Below, piece after piece: positions 47,501-59,653 of a DNA stretch of 64,000 nucleotides (position 1 is its first letter; every line of letters begins with the position of its first letter). The translations under genes and the position numbers were made by a program. Under the pieces are notes generated by a model. That model saw only the letters and a program-made list of their open reading frames with translations, was not told where the DNA came from and ran no database searches. The stretch is from Balanoglossus misakiensis (lineage: Eukaryota > Hemichordata), in assembly GCA_040954595.2 (NCBI GenBank), contig CM082576.2, positions 14,632,001 to 14,696,000 of the forward strand, read 5' to 3'.

Positions 47501-49840
47501 GGAGTGGTCTTGGAACACCCGGCTGGACAACCTCTTCCCCAGTAGTAGTGGTGGCAGCAGTAAGATGCTTTGGAAGCAGTGTTGGAGACAATGGCCCAGG
47601 TTCTGCAACAGCTACAGAAGATGATGCTGGGGCAACATGACCAGAAACCTTACTCACAGGCTTCAGAACTGACCCGGAGGATGCTGCCCATGCCAAAGAC
47701 GTACTACCAGCAGAAGTCAGAAACTGTCTTGTACCAGTCGTGGTTGCCTCAGCAGCAGTAAGACATGGAGAGCATGGAGACACCGCTTTGGAATCAAATG
47801 ATTTGGAATCACCTCTTGCATTCAGCGTGTCAGCTGCAGTCATGGGCATCAAATCTTGTCCCCCAGTCCTAGGCTTTGGCTCGGACAACTGATGATAAAA
47901 AGTACAACACCTTCAGTCTCAGAAATATGTCATGGCTGACAACCAATTTATGTATACATGTATGGTATGTCACAACTACCAAGGTATAGCCCTGAGTACA
48001 CACATACATATCATATTGTAACACACCATGCAGCGAACCCTCGATCGTGATTTGTCAATACGCCGTCACGTGACCTTAGTCATTTCGAACTGTTCCCTAG
48101 GGTATCATTTTGATCGGTTTCTGCCTGGTACTGTTGCCCCCTCTTGATATAATTCCGTGTTTGCTGTGTTACAAAACACATGACGACTGACATATTCGGG
48201 CAATAGTGTATTTTGATGGCCTCAGGACTGCCAGTCAAACCAAACAAGACTGTTTTAGTTGTGACTAGCAGCACCCTCGGTCATCAAAATACACTGTTGC
48301 CCTCATTGTCAGTCATCATGTGTATACTGTATACACATACTAGGTACATAATACTTTGTATACAAAAGACAGACTCTGACTGACCCCATAAAACTCCCAG
48401 TGGTGTACATGTATTCCAAATGGAAGCTAAAAATGGTGTCTAAAGGTCAAACTTTCTCTAAAACTGTCTGCATAGCAACTATTTGGCATTTAAATTTTAA
48501 TCTATGGTAGTTCTGAAGGGGTCAAGTTGTCCTCTTCGACTTGTTGACTATTATTATAGAATGTTCAAGCAAAATCTAATTTATTACCTTCATGACTTCA
48601 TTCTTGATAGTCTCAACGAGTTCTCCCTTTGGTGCAGATACCGTAGGGTTTTTTCTAACAGATCCTGTAACAGTGTAAGGAAAATATTTACAAAAAAACA
48701 TCATTCATTGAAGTTGGCTGCATTGCAACTATCATCAGTCCCACAAGCAGTGTGACCTCTATAAAATTAACACAATTTTTGCAGATTGCATTTTATGTGA
48801 TACCCAAGGATTAAAGTTAGATGCCAAGCAGCATATCAAAATCAACGAGAAAGAAAAAAAATAAGTTGATTTTCTTTTGAATAAAGGATGGATACAAGAT
48901 CACATGCATAGTCACAGTTTTGTAGCAGTGCCATAGGTCAATGACTAAAGCTTTAGTTTAAAATGCCTCATTGTAAACAGTGTAAGAGTTTACTTGCAAT
49001 CGAAATATTATCACAAATGGACCATAGCATCTTGCAAAATCAATCAAAAACTGGGAAGGGGGAGGGTAAATGCCAGAAAAAACACTTCAGTAAACATTGC
49101 ATGTTATAGACTTAATACGATCAGGGCTTGTTCGTGTGACTTCCATGAAAAATAAAGGCGTAGAAAATGAGATTTTAGAAAAAAAATTCTGCTAGTTTCG
49201 TATGATGCGTGCATCGGGCTCGAAGTTACTCTGCGAAATAAACATTCGATGCCACCATAGAAACAGAACACTACCGCGCTGTCAACGATGGGGACGCGTC
49301 ATCGTCACCATCGGAGACGGCCGACGGCGGCCCCGTGCCCGGCACGTATTTTTGAAATTTTAACTCCGCAACAATAACCGTAACCAGGGAAAATAAACTT
49401 AAATTTACAAACAAAATAAAAGGGGCGCTGACGAACGTTTCCGGCTTCAGACGTTGTCACTAAGTAAAATTTACATGCAATATTATTATAATGTGGGCAC
49501 TCAGGCTACAGCGAACCATCATAAACACCGAACTCGTTTTTGTTAAACTGTAAAAAATGCATCAAAACAAATCACCCAAACAAAATTAAAGTTTTGTACA
49601 TCGTAGGAAATTGAGAGAGAAGCGAAAAACTGAAACATTGTCTAAACGTGTAAGTTGCAGTTTAGTCACTTTCAGGATGAAATGTGCATGATCCACTTGA
49701 CGCGGCGACGCCCGGTCGTCGATGGGCGAACTCTGAAAAGTCTGTATTTTGTGAAAAATACTGAATATTTGCCTCGAACACACGTTGGTTTATAAATCGT
49801 AGCTTCACTTACGATCCATTTCTCTTCTGGTGATATCCAT
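41509..49840 (-). CDS. CMGC-type protein kinase, DYRK/HIPK-like, with acidic repeats
   Basis: Exons right to left: 49813-49840, 48588-48664, 47211-47888, 46692-46845, 46124-46410, 45835-45984, 45579-45710, 44874-44992, 43325-44016, 42238-42378, 41965-42096, and a tentative last exon 41509-41567 (TAG). Phases agree throughout, giving about 882 residues. An N-terminal Ser/Thr/Pro-rich region (1-245) precedes the kinase domain: glycine loop GQGGFG (255-260), Lys277 in ALKVIE, catalytic HCDLKTDN (376-383), DFG (398-400), WYRAPE (418-423), AIDMWSLG. The Cys in HCD is typical of DYRK kinases, but the Tyr-x-Tyr activation signature is absent. After the domain come three tandem 46-47 residue repeats (43844 down to about 43452), then basic segments (KKRARRG, KEKSKRKG) that could be nuclear signals. 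Substrate unknown. A duplicated first exon lies at 50543-50570. The last exon is the least certain. Confidence 0.88.
41611..41641. repeat. Possible Tigger/pogo-type element fragment
   Basis: Direct repeat of ATTATCCGAAC spaced by a few bases. ATTATCCGAAC-like termini are seen in pogo/Tigger elements. Only this end is recognisable. It lies in the last intron of the kinase gene. Confidence 0.3.
42864..43051. mobile_element. Short pogo/Tigger-like element with TA duplication
   Basis: The left end CAGTAAAACCTGTCTAC pairs with the right end GACAGGTTTTGACTG, and TA stands on both sides (42862-42863, 43052-43053). CAGT termini and a TA target fit Tc1/mariner-pogo elements. It is 188 bp and non-coding, in the kinase intron between exons 9 and 10. 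Confidence 0.65.
43452..43844 (-). repeat. Three in-frame 46-47 residue repeats in kinase tail
   Basis: Coding tandem repeats of 138 and 141 bases, the third partial. Each starts NEEPGETWAIHYSSEYEVG and continues with PMLTESVNTA and an acidic SEQET stretch. Copies are almost identical in DNA, suggesting recent expansion or homogenisation. They lie in the single exon 43325-44016. Confidence 0.95.
47087..47176. repeat. Short TTAACCC-ended inverted repeat, copy 4 of 5
   Basis: Reads CCCTTTCAACCCTGG at the left and GGTGGTGAAAGGGTTAG at the right. It ends about 34 bases from the kinase exon at 47211, in the intron just after the exon carrying the glycine loop. Confidence 0.65.
48186..48313. repeat. 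Hairpin element in kinase intron 2
   Basis: ACTGACATATTCGGGCAATA and the following GTGTATTTTGATG pair with a right arm CATCAAAATACACTGTTGCC and TTGTCAGT. The arms are about 33 bases. Similar in style to 30546-30659. Confidence 0.6.
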
Positions 49841-50830
49841 CAGTGAAGGATTAACTTGTTTTGGTAAAAACGTGAAATGAGTTTCTTCGCAGCGATGTGT
49901 ATGATGCTTGCATCAAAGTCACTATGAAGTGTTTGTGTACGACAACATTCGACCACCATAGAAACAAGATTCGAACTTTTCGAATCATTTACGTCACCCA
50001 CGTCACAGTATATGCAAATATGTGGGGCCGCGGCCGTGTAACGCCGGGCCGGGAACACACACAGTGAGACTGAAATTTTAACTCCGCAACAATAACCGTA
50101 ACCAGAAAAATAAACTTAAATTTACAAACAAAATAAAAAAGGGCGCTGACGAACGTTTCCGACTTCAGACGTTAAAAGTAAAATTTACATGCAATATTAT
50201 TATAATGTGGACACTCAGTGTCCAAATGCCTACAGGCTACAGCGAACCATCATAAACACCGAACTCGTTTTTTGTTAAACAGCTGTAAAAAATGCATCAA
50301 AACAAATCACCCAAATTTTGTATATCGTAAAAAATTGAGAAAGAAGCGAAAAACTGAAACATTGTCAAAACATGTAAGTTGCAGTTAGTCACTTTTAGGA
50401 TGAAATGTGCATGATCCACTTGACGCGGCGACGCCCGGTCGTCGAAGGGCGAACTCTGAAAAGTCTGTATTTACTATATAGTGAAAAATACTGAATATTT
50501 GCCTCGAACAAACGTTGGTTTATAAATCGTAGCTTCACTTACGATCCATATCTCTTCTGGTGATATCCATCAGTGAAGGATTAACTTGTTTGGTGAAAAT
50601 GTGAAATGAGTTTCTTCGCAGCGATGTGTATGATGCTTGCATCAAAGTCACTATGAAGTGTTTGTGTACGACAACATTCGATCGCCATGGATACAAGAAT
50701 AGAACTTTTCGAATTATTTGCGTCACACACGTCACAGACTATGCAGTTTTATCTGAGCGGAGCCCAATGATATTACCGCGACCCCGCCTAGCCAGTACCT
50801 GGGACTGGAGGCCGCGGCCGTGTGAAGCCG
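49190..50830. repeat. Tandem duplication of kinase promoter and first exon
   Basis: Two full units of about 720-730 bases (about 49350-50070 and 50072-50830) and a third partial unit (about 49190-49349) repeat in direct orientation. Shared blocks include TTTTAACTCCGCAACAATAA, CACTTGACGCGGCGACGCCC and the first coding exon with its donor. Each unit has CG-rich parts and ACGTCA-type sites (near 49990 and 50720) that resemble CRE half-sites. So the gene has two potential promoters and two start exons. Confidence 0.88.
50543..50570 (-). CDS. Alternative first exon of the kinase (duplicate)
   Basis: The minus-strand exon encodes MDITRRDMD plus one base before a GTAAGT donor; the other copy (49813-49840) encodes MDITRREMD. 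Phase to exon 2 (48588-48664) is identical, so either start would give the same protein except Asp/Glu at residue 8. Use of this exon is inferred. Confidence 0.65.
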
Positions 50831-51559
50831 GGAGCACACATACCTGTACGCAGGGCTACGATAGCGAATGCGTGGACTTGACACACGTTGTCCATTTTGA
50901 AATGTGATCGAACTAATCATGCGAAACTGTTTCTGGGGGTTGAGAGGAAAACAGTGACTGACAATTACGGCGAAATGCAAGAGTTAGCGTAGCAAAACAT
51001 CAAAACTTACCGGAGTGCGACAGTTGTACACTCAGTTGGCCTAGACAGTGCATGCAGTGAGCAAGTATCGGGGTTTTATCAGAGGAACACATGATTGATG
51101 GATGTTGCAAAGATCATGCAAAACAACTTCCTTTGCAGTTTTCATCCTACAGTATTCCATAGCCATCTCCTAAAACACTGCAGTCGCAATGGTTCGTAAA
51201 AATCCTCGTCAATCGCTCATATCCGCATGACTACAGCATCGTGTTTTTAATTTCGCGCTTTACGGTTGAAATCTGACCAGACGACAATTTTCCATCCTAC
51301 TGTCTATTTATTGCGCATGTGCAGTGGCAGGGCACGTGACTTTACTTTATTTCAAGGTCACCACTAACTCGGTCAATTGGCCACTTGTGAATCTGCAATC
51401 ATGGCAATTTTTACACCATCAGTTTGAAGCTGAAAAAAAAATTGGATGAAACCCCGTTTACAAAAAGACACTTCAATGTAGCAAAGACTTGAAAAGTTTT
51501 GAAGGTTGTCATTTTTCTGTGAAATCTGTCCCAGCAGTGTGCACTACCCTATAAACACA

Positions 51560-51975
51560 GGTGTTGTGCCGAATTCGGCCCCATGCCGAATACGTCCCGC
51601 GCATGCTCGGGTCATCAGTAACATGTGTCTGAAATATTGCATTTTCTTGTGTGAAAGTTTTGCCATCCAACGTGCATGTAAGGCTGTGCATGAATGTACA
51701 TTGTACTGCACTGTAAACTTGGACATTGCATTACCGCAAGGATTTAATTTCATTCCACCAACAAATCAGGGCCATGGGCAGATATTCACCCATTTAGGCC
51801 GAAACCATCACTTTTAGCTTTCAATAGTTAACATGACTTTAGTTGGGGTCTTAATCGGCAACGGGGCTGAAATCAGCAGCTTTACCTGCCGATCTTATCC
51901 CTTAGAAGCCATGGTTTGTTTGTCAAGGCATGCGCGGGGACGTATTCGGCATGGGGCCGAATTCGGCACAACACC
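51560..51975. mobile_element. 416-bp element with about 45-bp inverted ends
   Basis: The left end GGTGTTGTGCCGAATTCGGC continues through CCCATGCCGAATACGTCC; the right end is its complement (GGACGTATTCGGCATGGGG, then GCCGAATTCGGCACAACACC). Each end contains the self-complementary CCGAATTCGG, so ends can fold alone or with each other. No coding frame or clear target duplication. Probably a non-autonomous DNA transposon of unassigned type. Confidence 0.75.
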
Positions 51976-52017
51976 GGGACTGTGGTTATTCGTAGCAATA
52001 AATTTCAAATATGTATA

Positions 52018-52258
52018 CCACACACACCTTCCATCCCACTTGTAGACATCAGAGTGAAAAAATCGCCAAAATGAATAATCGGTCTCTACCATTTATTCAT
52101 TTTGGCGAGATTTTGACTCTCATATCCAACAAACTGAATGGAAGTTTTGTGTGGTTGAACATTGATTTACTATATATCCACATGTAGAATAACATAAGCG
52201 GTGTCTTGTATCAAACTTAATTAATACAAAAGGGCAGCAAGAGAGAGACTTTGTCCCT
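52018..52258. mobile_element. Truncated AGGGAC/TTAA-type MITE, copy 2
   Basis: Matches 16880-17106 over CATCCCACTTGTAGACATCA, AATGAATAATCGGTCTCTAC and the right end GAGAGAGACTTTGTCCCT, followed by TTAA (52259-52262). The left terminal repeat is missing. Confidence 0.75.
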
Positions 52259-52856
52259 TTAAAGAAAGGAATATTCAATATGTGATGCAATTAAAGTATT
52301 AGACCAATGAACAATGGAATGTACTATAAATCAACAATGGGGAACTGCCAAACCAAACCATTTGTTAACTTCGTCAGCATCTTTTCTTTCGGAAAAAAAA
52401 CTTTGTAAAGGAAGCTTTACAAAATTAATACTGACCCAAGGAAGAAATTTACTTGAGAGAATTTTAGAGACAAATGCCCAATCACAGCTATGCAATGGCA
52501 CTAAGCTGTCAACCGATGAAGGTCCCTATGAAGAAGCCGGCCAATTTTCTTCAGAAAGCACTCGAGAAATCCCCCTGATTTTATTTTACAGTGGCTTCTA
52601 AATGTTTTAATTACTGCCACAAAAATGTTGGAGACTTCGAAAGAGCACTGCGAGTTAATAACAATGCTGCAGCACAAGATCCATACAATCCACACCTCAC
52701 GTATAACCACGGGTGACAACGAAAATGAACGTTGGTGGCGTCGCCTTTACTTAGTATTATTGTTCCATGACGCCCGTGGAATTACATACATGGCCAAATA
52801 CTGCCACAATCTGATAGAAAGTAATCACCAGTGGATTTTGATTCTGTATAGGCGCA

Positions 52857-52868
52857 CGCGCGCGCACA

Positions 52869-52950
<82 letters not shown>

Positions 52951-53106
52951 TACATACATACAGTCATGCATACATACATACATACATACATACATACATA
53001 CATACATACATACATACATACATACATACATACATACATACATACATACATACATACATACATACATACATACATACATACAGACAGACAGACAGACAGA
53101 CAGACA
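52857..53106. repeat. Compound (CA)n(CATA)n(CAGA)n microsatellite
   Basis: About 75 bases of CA repeats, then about 135 bases of CATA units with one interruption, then CAGA units. The order CATA then CAGA matches the array at 23203-23440. It lies about 125 bases downstream of the lectin stop codon. Open frames over it are repeat artefacts. Confidence 0.95.
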
Positions 53107-53147
53107 GAGGGACAGACTCGTTCTAAAATTCTGATGCAAGATCATGT

Positions 53148-53153
53148 TTTATT
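53148..53153 (-). terminator. Poly(A) signal of the lectin gene
   Basis: AATAAA on the minus strand, about 80 bases after the lectin TAA stop at 53232-53234. It is the nearest canonical signal, placed just before the microsatellite. Confidence 0.6.
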
Positions 53154-53231
53154 GCTTACTGAAATTCTACTTTCAACAGATATTTGCAATATCACCAAAT
53201 GGTGACAAACCGACTCAATATTAGTTGTACA

Positions 53232-56200
53232 TTATTCACATGCATACACTTCAACTCGCATGGAAATGTGACTGTGCCACGTCATCGGGTAAAATCTAAC
53301 GTACTGAGCGATGAAGGCGCTGCTGAAGAACTCGTGGTAGACAATTGTGTCCCTGTTATAGTTCCCAGAAAACAACTGTAATGAAGAATAACATTTAACA
53401 CTTAGTCATGTTAACATGCACATTTTATTGTGAAGATAGCTGCTTGGTGACCAATAATTTTATTTATTCTAGTCTAGTTAGTCACAAGAAGATACCAGAG
53501 AGAGAAAAAAACATGAGTGTTTTTGTCTGTGTCGAAAACACGTGTAGGAAACAAATGTCGTTTTCGATCAATTATATATTCCAAAATTAAACAAACTAAG
53601 GCTAATACATGGGTATAAAGAACACATTAACATGTTCTGCAAAATCGTGGCATAGCTGGACGAATGCAGATGTACAAAATTATACTAGTTGCCTTGAGTT
53701 GCGATTGATATAGGCCTACACGCGGCCTGTGTTTCCATTGCGTCCGGCAATGCGTGATCGATCGTTCAATATTTCGTGTCGTAGATAAAGGATGTGGTTT
53801 ATCATTGGAATCGTACCTTTTCATTGCCCGTAGAATCAGTCACATATTTCCAAATCGAGTCGTCGATGTATCGTAACTTGTAGGATTTTACCCATTCATC
53901 CTTATCACCACGTCCCTGGACAAAATATAATAAATACGCTATTTTTAAAGGAATATCGAAATTATTTGTAAAGTGACACTTATTCCACCCCAATGGCAAA
54001 TGCAGCAAGGCACACAATCAGCTACTACGTGGGCTCCGAAAAACGCAAAGAAATGGGGACCATATAGAGAAGTTTCATTACCTGCGTCGCCACTTTGACA
54101 ACCTTCCTGATACGTCCGAGGTCTATTTGCAACCATTGTCCGACTGCGTTAGTTCTTGAAGACCAAGCATGAAACCGCTCGTCTTGATGAAAATTTAGTC
54201 TTCCCCGGTAAGGCACGTGGCTTGCATCGTAATAGCTACTGGCAGTCATCTGTGAGTTTGGAATGGCACCACTCTCAACACCGACGTCGGTAATTTTACA
54301 CACTGCACAGACAAAAAAACAATCCTTGGACATATTGGGTTGTTTTTCCTGTAACCTCAAAATTTCACGCCTTCCCCAAGGTGTACACCAGGTACATTTT
54401 GCACAGTTATCCTGCCTAATCAACAAGATCAGTCGAGACTTCGATTATGTTTAGCAGACGGTCAGGTTATTTGGATGAATCTGGTCTCATATTTCGGTAT
54501 CAAAACAGTACTTATTCCCCGGACACATACAATGCGGACGTTTCCCACCCTCATGTCAGATCTGGGACAGGCTGGATCTGGGATAAGAAAAAGGGTTTTG
54601 GTGTCCGGGATGTGGGTTTTCATAAAGGCGGCAAAAGCCCTAAAATGACGTATTTTATGGCAATTTCTTTTCCTGGCATTGTACCTAACGTTTAGCAGCA
54701 AATCCCGTCGAGCTACAAAGCCTAACCATACCCAACACAATCATTGACGTACTTACATGTATCCTTATCACAAATGAATCCCATTTTTCTTGTGCAGGGT
54801 ATGTCATTCCAGTTTGCATTCCAAGTTTTGTACAAATGGGCACAGTGTTCGTTGTTTCCGGCATTATCCGGTTGTCCAGGGTGCCAATGAGAATATGTTA
54901 CCTGTTGGAAACACAGGCAGGTATGTAAATGCAGCATGTCGTCATTAAACACTAAAGTATCTAAAGTCAATTGACCAAAACTTTAACAAGAATCATATCC
55001 CGAGTCCTGCGTCACGGAGGACCTGCAGGCGGTGAACGATATTTAGTGCGCAATCGTCTATCAGCATCGCGAAACCGTGGTGACTGTCGTAGTTTTGTGA
55101 TACAATGTGATATAAAATCGTTGGTTTGAGTCGCTAAAACCGTTGAATGTGGCCCTATTACTTGACTGACTTCTGAGTGTTGATATATTGCTTCGGTACT
55201 GTGAAAATAAGTTTTTTTGTGTAACGTATACATGTATGCTAAACATTTTAATGATAAGCACATGTATGTAATAATGCGAGCAAATGTTCGCCTCATTATG
55301 CTGGTTCAAATAATGTAAAGACTTACAGGAGTTCCGTCTTCCCACTTCCATCTTCCTTCATGTTCAAGGTCGGTTGCTCCAATCCACAGATTTCTGTTCA
55401 ATAGCGTATACCCTAGGAAAATGAGAAATCGACAAAGAGAACTTACTTTATATCCATTGAAATGTTTCTGAAATGCCTCAGCTCAAATACTGGCATAAAA
55501 TATTACGAAACGTTTCAGATTTGAGACGGTTTTTCCTGGCAGACCTGAGCCTGTGTAATTAATACCCATCCGCAACACGCTCTCTATGGGACCTGGCGTC
55601 AACCTTCTGTATGAGGGACTCAAGTCGACTCATCAAATTATCAATCCTCTGTCGGTCTGGTCAATAACGTGTACCCCGGGAGTATCAGAAATCGACTTAA
55701 AACGTACTTTATAAAATTCAGTCCGCTCAATCTATTTCGAGATGTTATTCGCGCGATGTTGACAGTGAACATATGTTGTACAAAATGATCCCACCTTTCA
55801 AATAGAGGTGTTCTTGATCGCTGTTTATCTTAACCAACATTCCACCGAGACCAGCACAAACCGTCCTTGCCTCTTGGTATGTGTAAATTTCTTCTCTGAA
55901 CACGTAGTAGCATTTGCCTTTGAAATGATGCCATTCATCTTCACAAACTGTAATGTTGACATCAAGTACAAATAAAGATAATTTTGCATTCATGCAAAAA
56001 AATCGTCGACCGACACATGAAATAAGCCGGACAGTGGCAGACAACAAGAAATTCACGATTATACGCGATATGACGTTTGATCGCGTTCGATTTAAAGTGT
56101 AACACATTCCGACCTGTGGGAAATTGCGGAATACGAGACAAAAATGTATCTCCTGTCTCAGTGTATACTTACGGTGTTGCTGAAAGTGGCCGTTGCATGT

Positions 56201-56263
56201 TGGAAGCTCCAACAAAGTATGCACACAAAGGAGAATTACAACGATCAATTTTCTTTGAAGCAT
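53232..56263 (-). CDS. Secreted C-type lectin with a C-terminal F5/8 type C (discoidin) domain
   Basis: Seven exons right to left: 56173-56263, 55795-55947, 55327-55412, 54757-54901, 54082-54302, 53817-53915, 53232-53375. Phases agree, giving 312 residues and a TAA stop. ATG at 56263 is preferred to the in-frame ATG at 56332 because it starts a signal peptide directly (MLQRKLIVVILLCV). C-type lectin domain 32-155: CYYVF, WIGATD, the galactose-type motif QPD (120-122), WND (141-143), FIC. F5/8 type C domain 160-311: CKITDVGVESGAIPNSQMTA, QWLQIDLG, VKSYKLRYIDD, YVRFYPMTWHSHISMRVEVY and the closing Cys311, which should pair with Cys160. Such proteins bind carbohydrates or membrane surfaces outside the cell, in immunity or adhesion; the ligand here is unknown. 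Confidence 0.93.
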
Positions 56264-58584
56264 TGTCGAGACTCTCTGGAATAGTCGCACAGTCGTAACC
56301 ACGCTCGCGGACTCTCTGCGAAGACTTTCCAACTGATCTTTTGTCTGTCAGTTGTGTTTTTATAAGAATTCAGTCGTTTTAATGACAGAAAACAGTTAGA
56401 AATTTTAATATGAATAACAAGGCAAGCCAACATTTGATGTGTACTTTTAGATTTTCATGCTTGAGTTAATGTAGCTATAGCCCGACAAAATTCCTTAAAC
56501 ACCAGTGTGGTGGGCAGAGAGTAAACAGATAAATCGAAATCATTAGGGTATGAATAATCTTTGAAAGTGCATGTTCTATATGTCACACCCTTAAATATTC
56601 CACTGTATAAATAACAAGTGACTTGACAGGTGGTCTAACGCACAGGTTGGCCGGTTTTCGACTTCCAAAACAAATATCTTTCTCCATTCTTCATTTCGGT
56701 GAACACAGCAACATATTTGTGATTAATGGGTTGTGCTTTGATCCGAGGTACAACCGCACTCGCGTTTGAAAGACAGAATTTCAGAAACACAAGCGTTCGT
56801 ACGAGAGGGGAGGGGTCATTGGACGTCGTTAAGAAAATGCAACTGATGCAAATACATGCCAGGCCAACTGAAATCTTGTTTGTTCTTCCCCTACCGTTTT
56901 CCAAAGTTCATCAAACGATTTCTTTCGGCTTTCTGCCCATGCACCTTTTGATACCAACTTTATGATAGCATGTCACCTGACAATGGCAGCTGGATAGAAG
57001 AATCGCAAAGAAGACTGTGATTTTGGGAAGGTGAATATGTCATATTCACTCTTCTGTGACAAGATCGCTATTCTCCACTCATACATTACATTTGACTCTA
57101 TGCCAGCGCACGTGATCATCATCCTGAAACCCACGAACGGCATTTCACCCGATGTGCTACGTAAGCAACGAGTCATCAATGGCTACCTCGGCATCCATGC
57201 AGCAATATAAAAAAACACACAACATCTGTTAGAAATTGCGGGGAGGGGGGGGGGGCTTATGTTACTCAGAACCACAGTAATATGGTTTCTTTCGTTTCAG
57301 TTTCGAAAACTCTAATTCACTGGATTTTATTTCCTTATAAAAATTCTGCCCTCGGCAACAACAAAATCTGGTTCGATTTATCCGGTGAAAAGTAACATGT
57401 CAGTAGGGGGTTGGGGAGTTTGGGCATTCGTGTTTTTAGGCTTCGCTGGTAATAAAATGAACAAGAAGATAACAACAATCCAACAGCTTCTCGTTTTCGA
57501 CTGTGTTATACCCTTGGTCATACGATTTAAAGCTCCACTATCTGTACATTTTGTTTTTGTGTTATTTCAGCATTTTCGTTCTGTGTGTCAACCGGGTTTA
57601 CCGCTTCTGTTCCCTAAAGCAGATTTCTAATATTCATCTTTTCACTACAGTCCATTTTGTTCAAAATCTGTATTCAGGTCAGGGCTTAATGCATGTGTCC
57701 AAAATAACAATGGTCTGTTCACATGTGTATGATTTACTGACGAGCTGAAAACTGCATTTTGGTATAATGTAGTAAAGACAGAAAGACATTGTAGTTGATA
57801 CATAAAAGTAGTCATTTTGAGAGAAAAAATAACCAGCTGTTACAGGTCATGGACCTTTAACATTAACTTAACAGAAAATGCTTATAGCATTTTGTTTGTC
57901 AATGAAGCCTGCCAATATAAATACATATACATGTATATGTTAGCGTGAAAAATTGGGTGTGGTAATTTATTGAAGTTGGGGACCGTTAGTCAAAAATTGC
58001 ATCCGTATACAATTTTGTTCTGTGTTTGTAAAAGGTAATTGAATTTCCCTTTAAAATGTCATATATTCCTGTTAACAATATGAATGTGAATAAATCACTC
58101 TCCAGGTGCCAAAAAACAACCAAGAAAAGTCATAAAACATTTGTAAACTATCAAAGCTATCCCTGACAATGTTTTCTGTCACAGTTTTATCGCGGCGCCT
58201 TATCGGGGTTTATTTAGGCAATAATATTTCAGGCCTTGCCTGTCAACACTAAAAGAGACTCACGGAATTATGGGATGGCACCACGTTACATATAGAGTCA
58301 GTTTAACGAGCACTAAATAATAAACCCACTTGGGTTGTGGGAAATGGCACAACAATCTCTTTCTGAGTCAGGGACTCAGTAAAAAATAAATCCATATCCT
58401 CTAGCCCCCCCCCCCCCCCAATCAATCATTTCTTCCCTAACCAGCGACTTGGAGGATTTCAAGCTGCCATTTGTTCGCCTGCTGCCGTTCAGTGTGGCCA
58501 AGTAGCTGAGAATGTTCATTGAGTGAATAATGTGTCTAGTTTACAGATCGACAGTGAGTCCATTTCTAAGGAGAATATAGATAG

Positions 58585-58640
58585 ACAGACATGCAGGCAC
58601 ACAGACAGACAGACAAGCAGACAGACAAACAGACAGATCA
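58585..58640. repeat. (CAGA)n microsatellite, right arm
   Basis: CAGA/GACA units with interruptions. Inverted counterpart of the GTCT array at 38352-38400. Confidence 0.8.
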
Positions 58641-59564
58641 CTGCTACTTTATTGATGCTTGGTGTAAAATATTTTAATACATTTATTGTTTGTGGCATTT
58701 TGCTCCACAAAATATATTCCACACAATATAAAGTGGACTTTTAGACAAGGACTTTAAAGGTGCAATTTTCAATCCCTGGTTCTCGCATTAACTCTTGTTG
58801 ACATTGAATGTATATGTGGTGTAACCCTTTCGCTTTCCATTGAAATCTTTATCAAGTTTCAACAACTTTGTTAGTTGAAGTTAAAAGCCTGAAATGACTG
58901 TCACAATAAGTTACCTTAGAACTGATTGTGTGTGGTAGAACAAAAGACTGGTCATTTGTAAGTGGATACAGATTATGGGCAACGATGTTGGAAGTGACAA
59001 GTTGTCCAACTTTCTGGACATGTCATTTCCTCCCCCACCCCCACCCGCCCTCTGCGCAAACATGATAATGGGCAAATTAGAACAACTTACATTTTACAGT
59101 ATTCGAACTCGGACTCAAGAAACGTACCCTTTCAAGGTCAACACACTTGGAAATATTCTCGCCTTCTCAAGTCAGAATGCTTTAGTTTCGGGCGCGAGTT
59201 ACACTTTTAATTAAACATGACCAAACATTGTGCCTATCGCTCAACAAACCTTCCACACAGTCCCTCTGTATGGACCAATTTTGTTCACCAGAATCGTTAT
59301 CATGTCAGTATTTTACGCGATTCGAATTCAGACTTACCTTATTGAAGAAAGCCAAAACACACTACTCAGTCAGATCCCACCTCCAAGAAACGCAGCTGAG
59401 ATATCGCAGCCTTCTTCTGGGCTTGGGTGGTTTTTATTGCAAGTGGTCTGAATATGTAATTTGCATGCGTAATTGATGCTTACGAAATCGATAAATTATC
59501 CCTCTACTTCTTGTCATCGTTTGATCCAATAGCAACGTTAACACATTGGCACTCATGAACTACT

Positions 59565-59653
59565 TTAACCCTTTCACCCCCAGTTCCCTCAAGAGGTCCA
59601 TTTTACCATATAAACAATGGATTTGGATCAAACCATGGTAGTGAAGGGGTTAA
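59565..59653. repeat. Short TTAACCC-ended inverted repeat, copy 5 of 5
   Basis: Begins TTAACCCTTTCACCCCCAG and ends GGTAGTGAAGGGGTTAA. It is the right-arm partner of 28055-28145. Confidence 0.7.

Larger units (their letters stand above)
50831..52856. other. Intergenic stretch between kinase and lectin genes
   Basis: Upstream of the kinase start exons and downstream of the lectin gene. It holds the inverted-repeat elements at 51560-51975 and 52018-52258. An E-box-like CACGTG lies near 51333. A 95-codon plus frame at 52314-52601 has no recognisable domain. No gene was identified. Confidence 0.5.

Noticed and set aside
52757-53145. Open frames over the CA/CATA/CAGA array
   Set aside because: Pure repeat translation with no domain.
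54447-54695. 82-codon plus-strand frame within the lectin gene
   Set aside because: It is antisense within a lectin intron, without a domain or splice support.
56264-56332. Upstream in-frame ATG of the lectin gene at 56332
   Set aside because: Starting there would put 23 polar residues before the signal peptide; the ATG at 56263 starts it directly.
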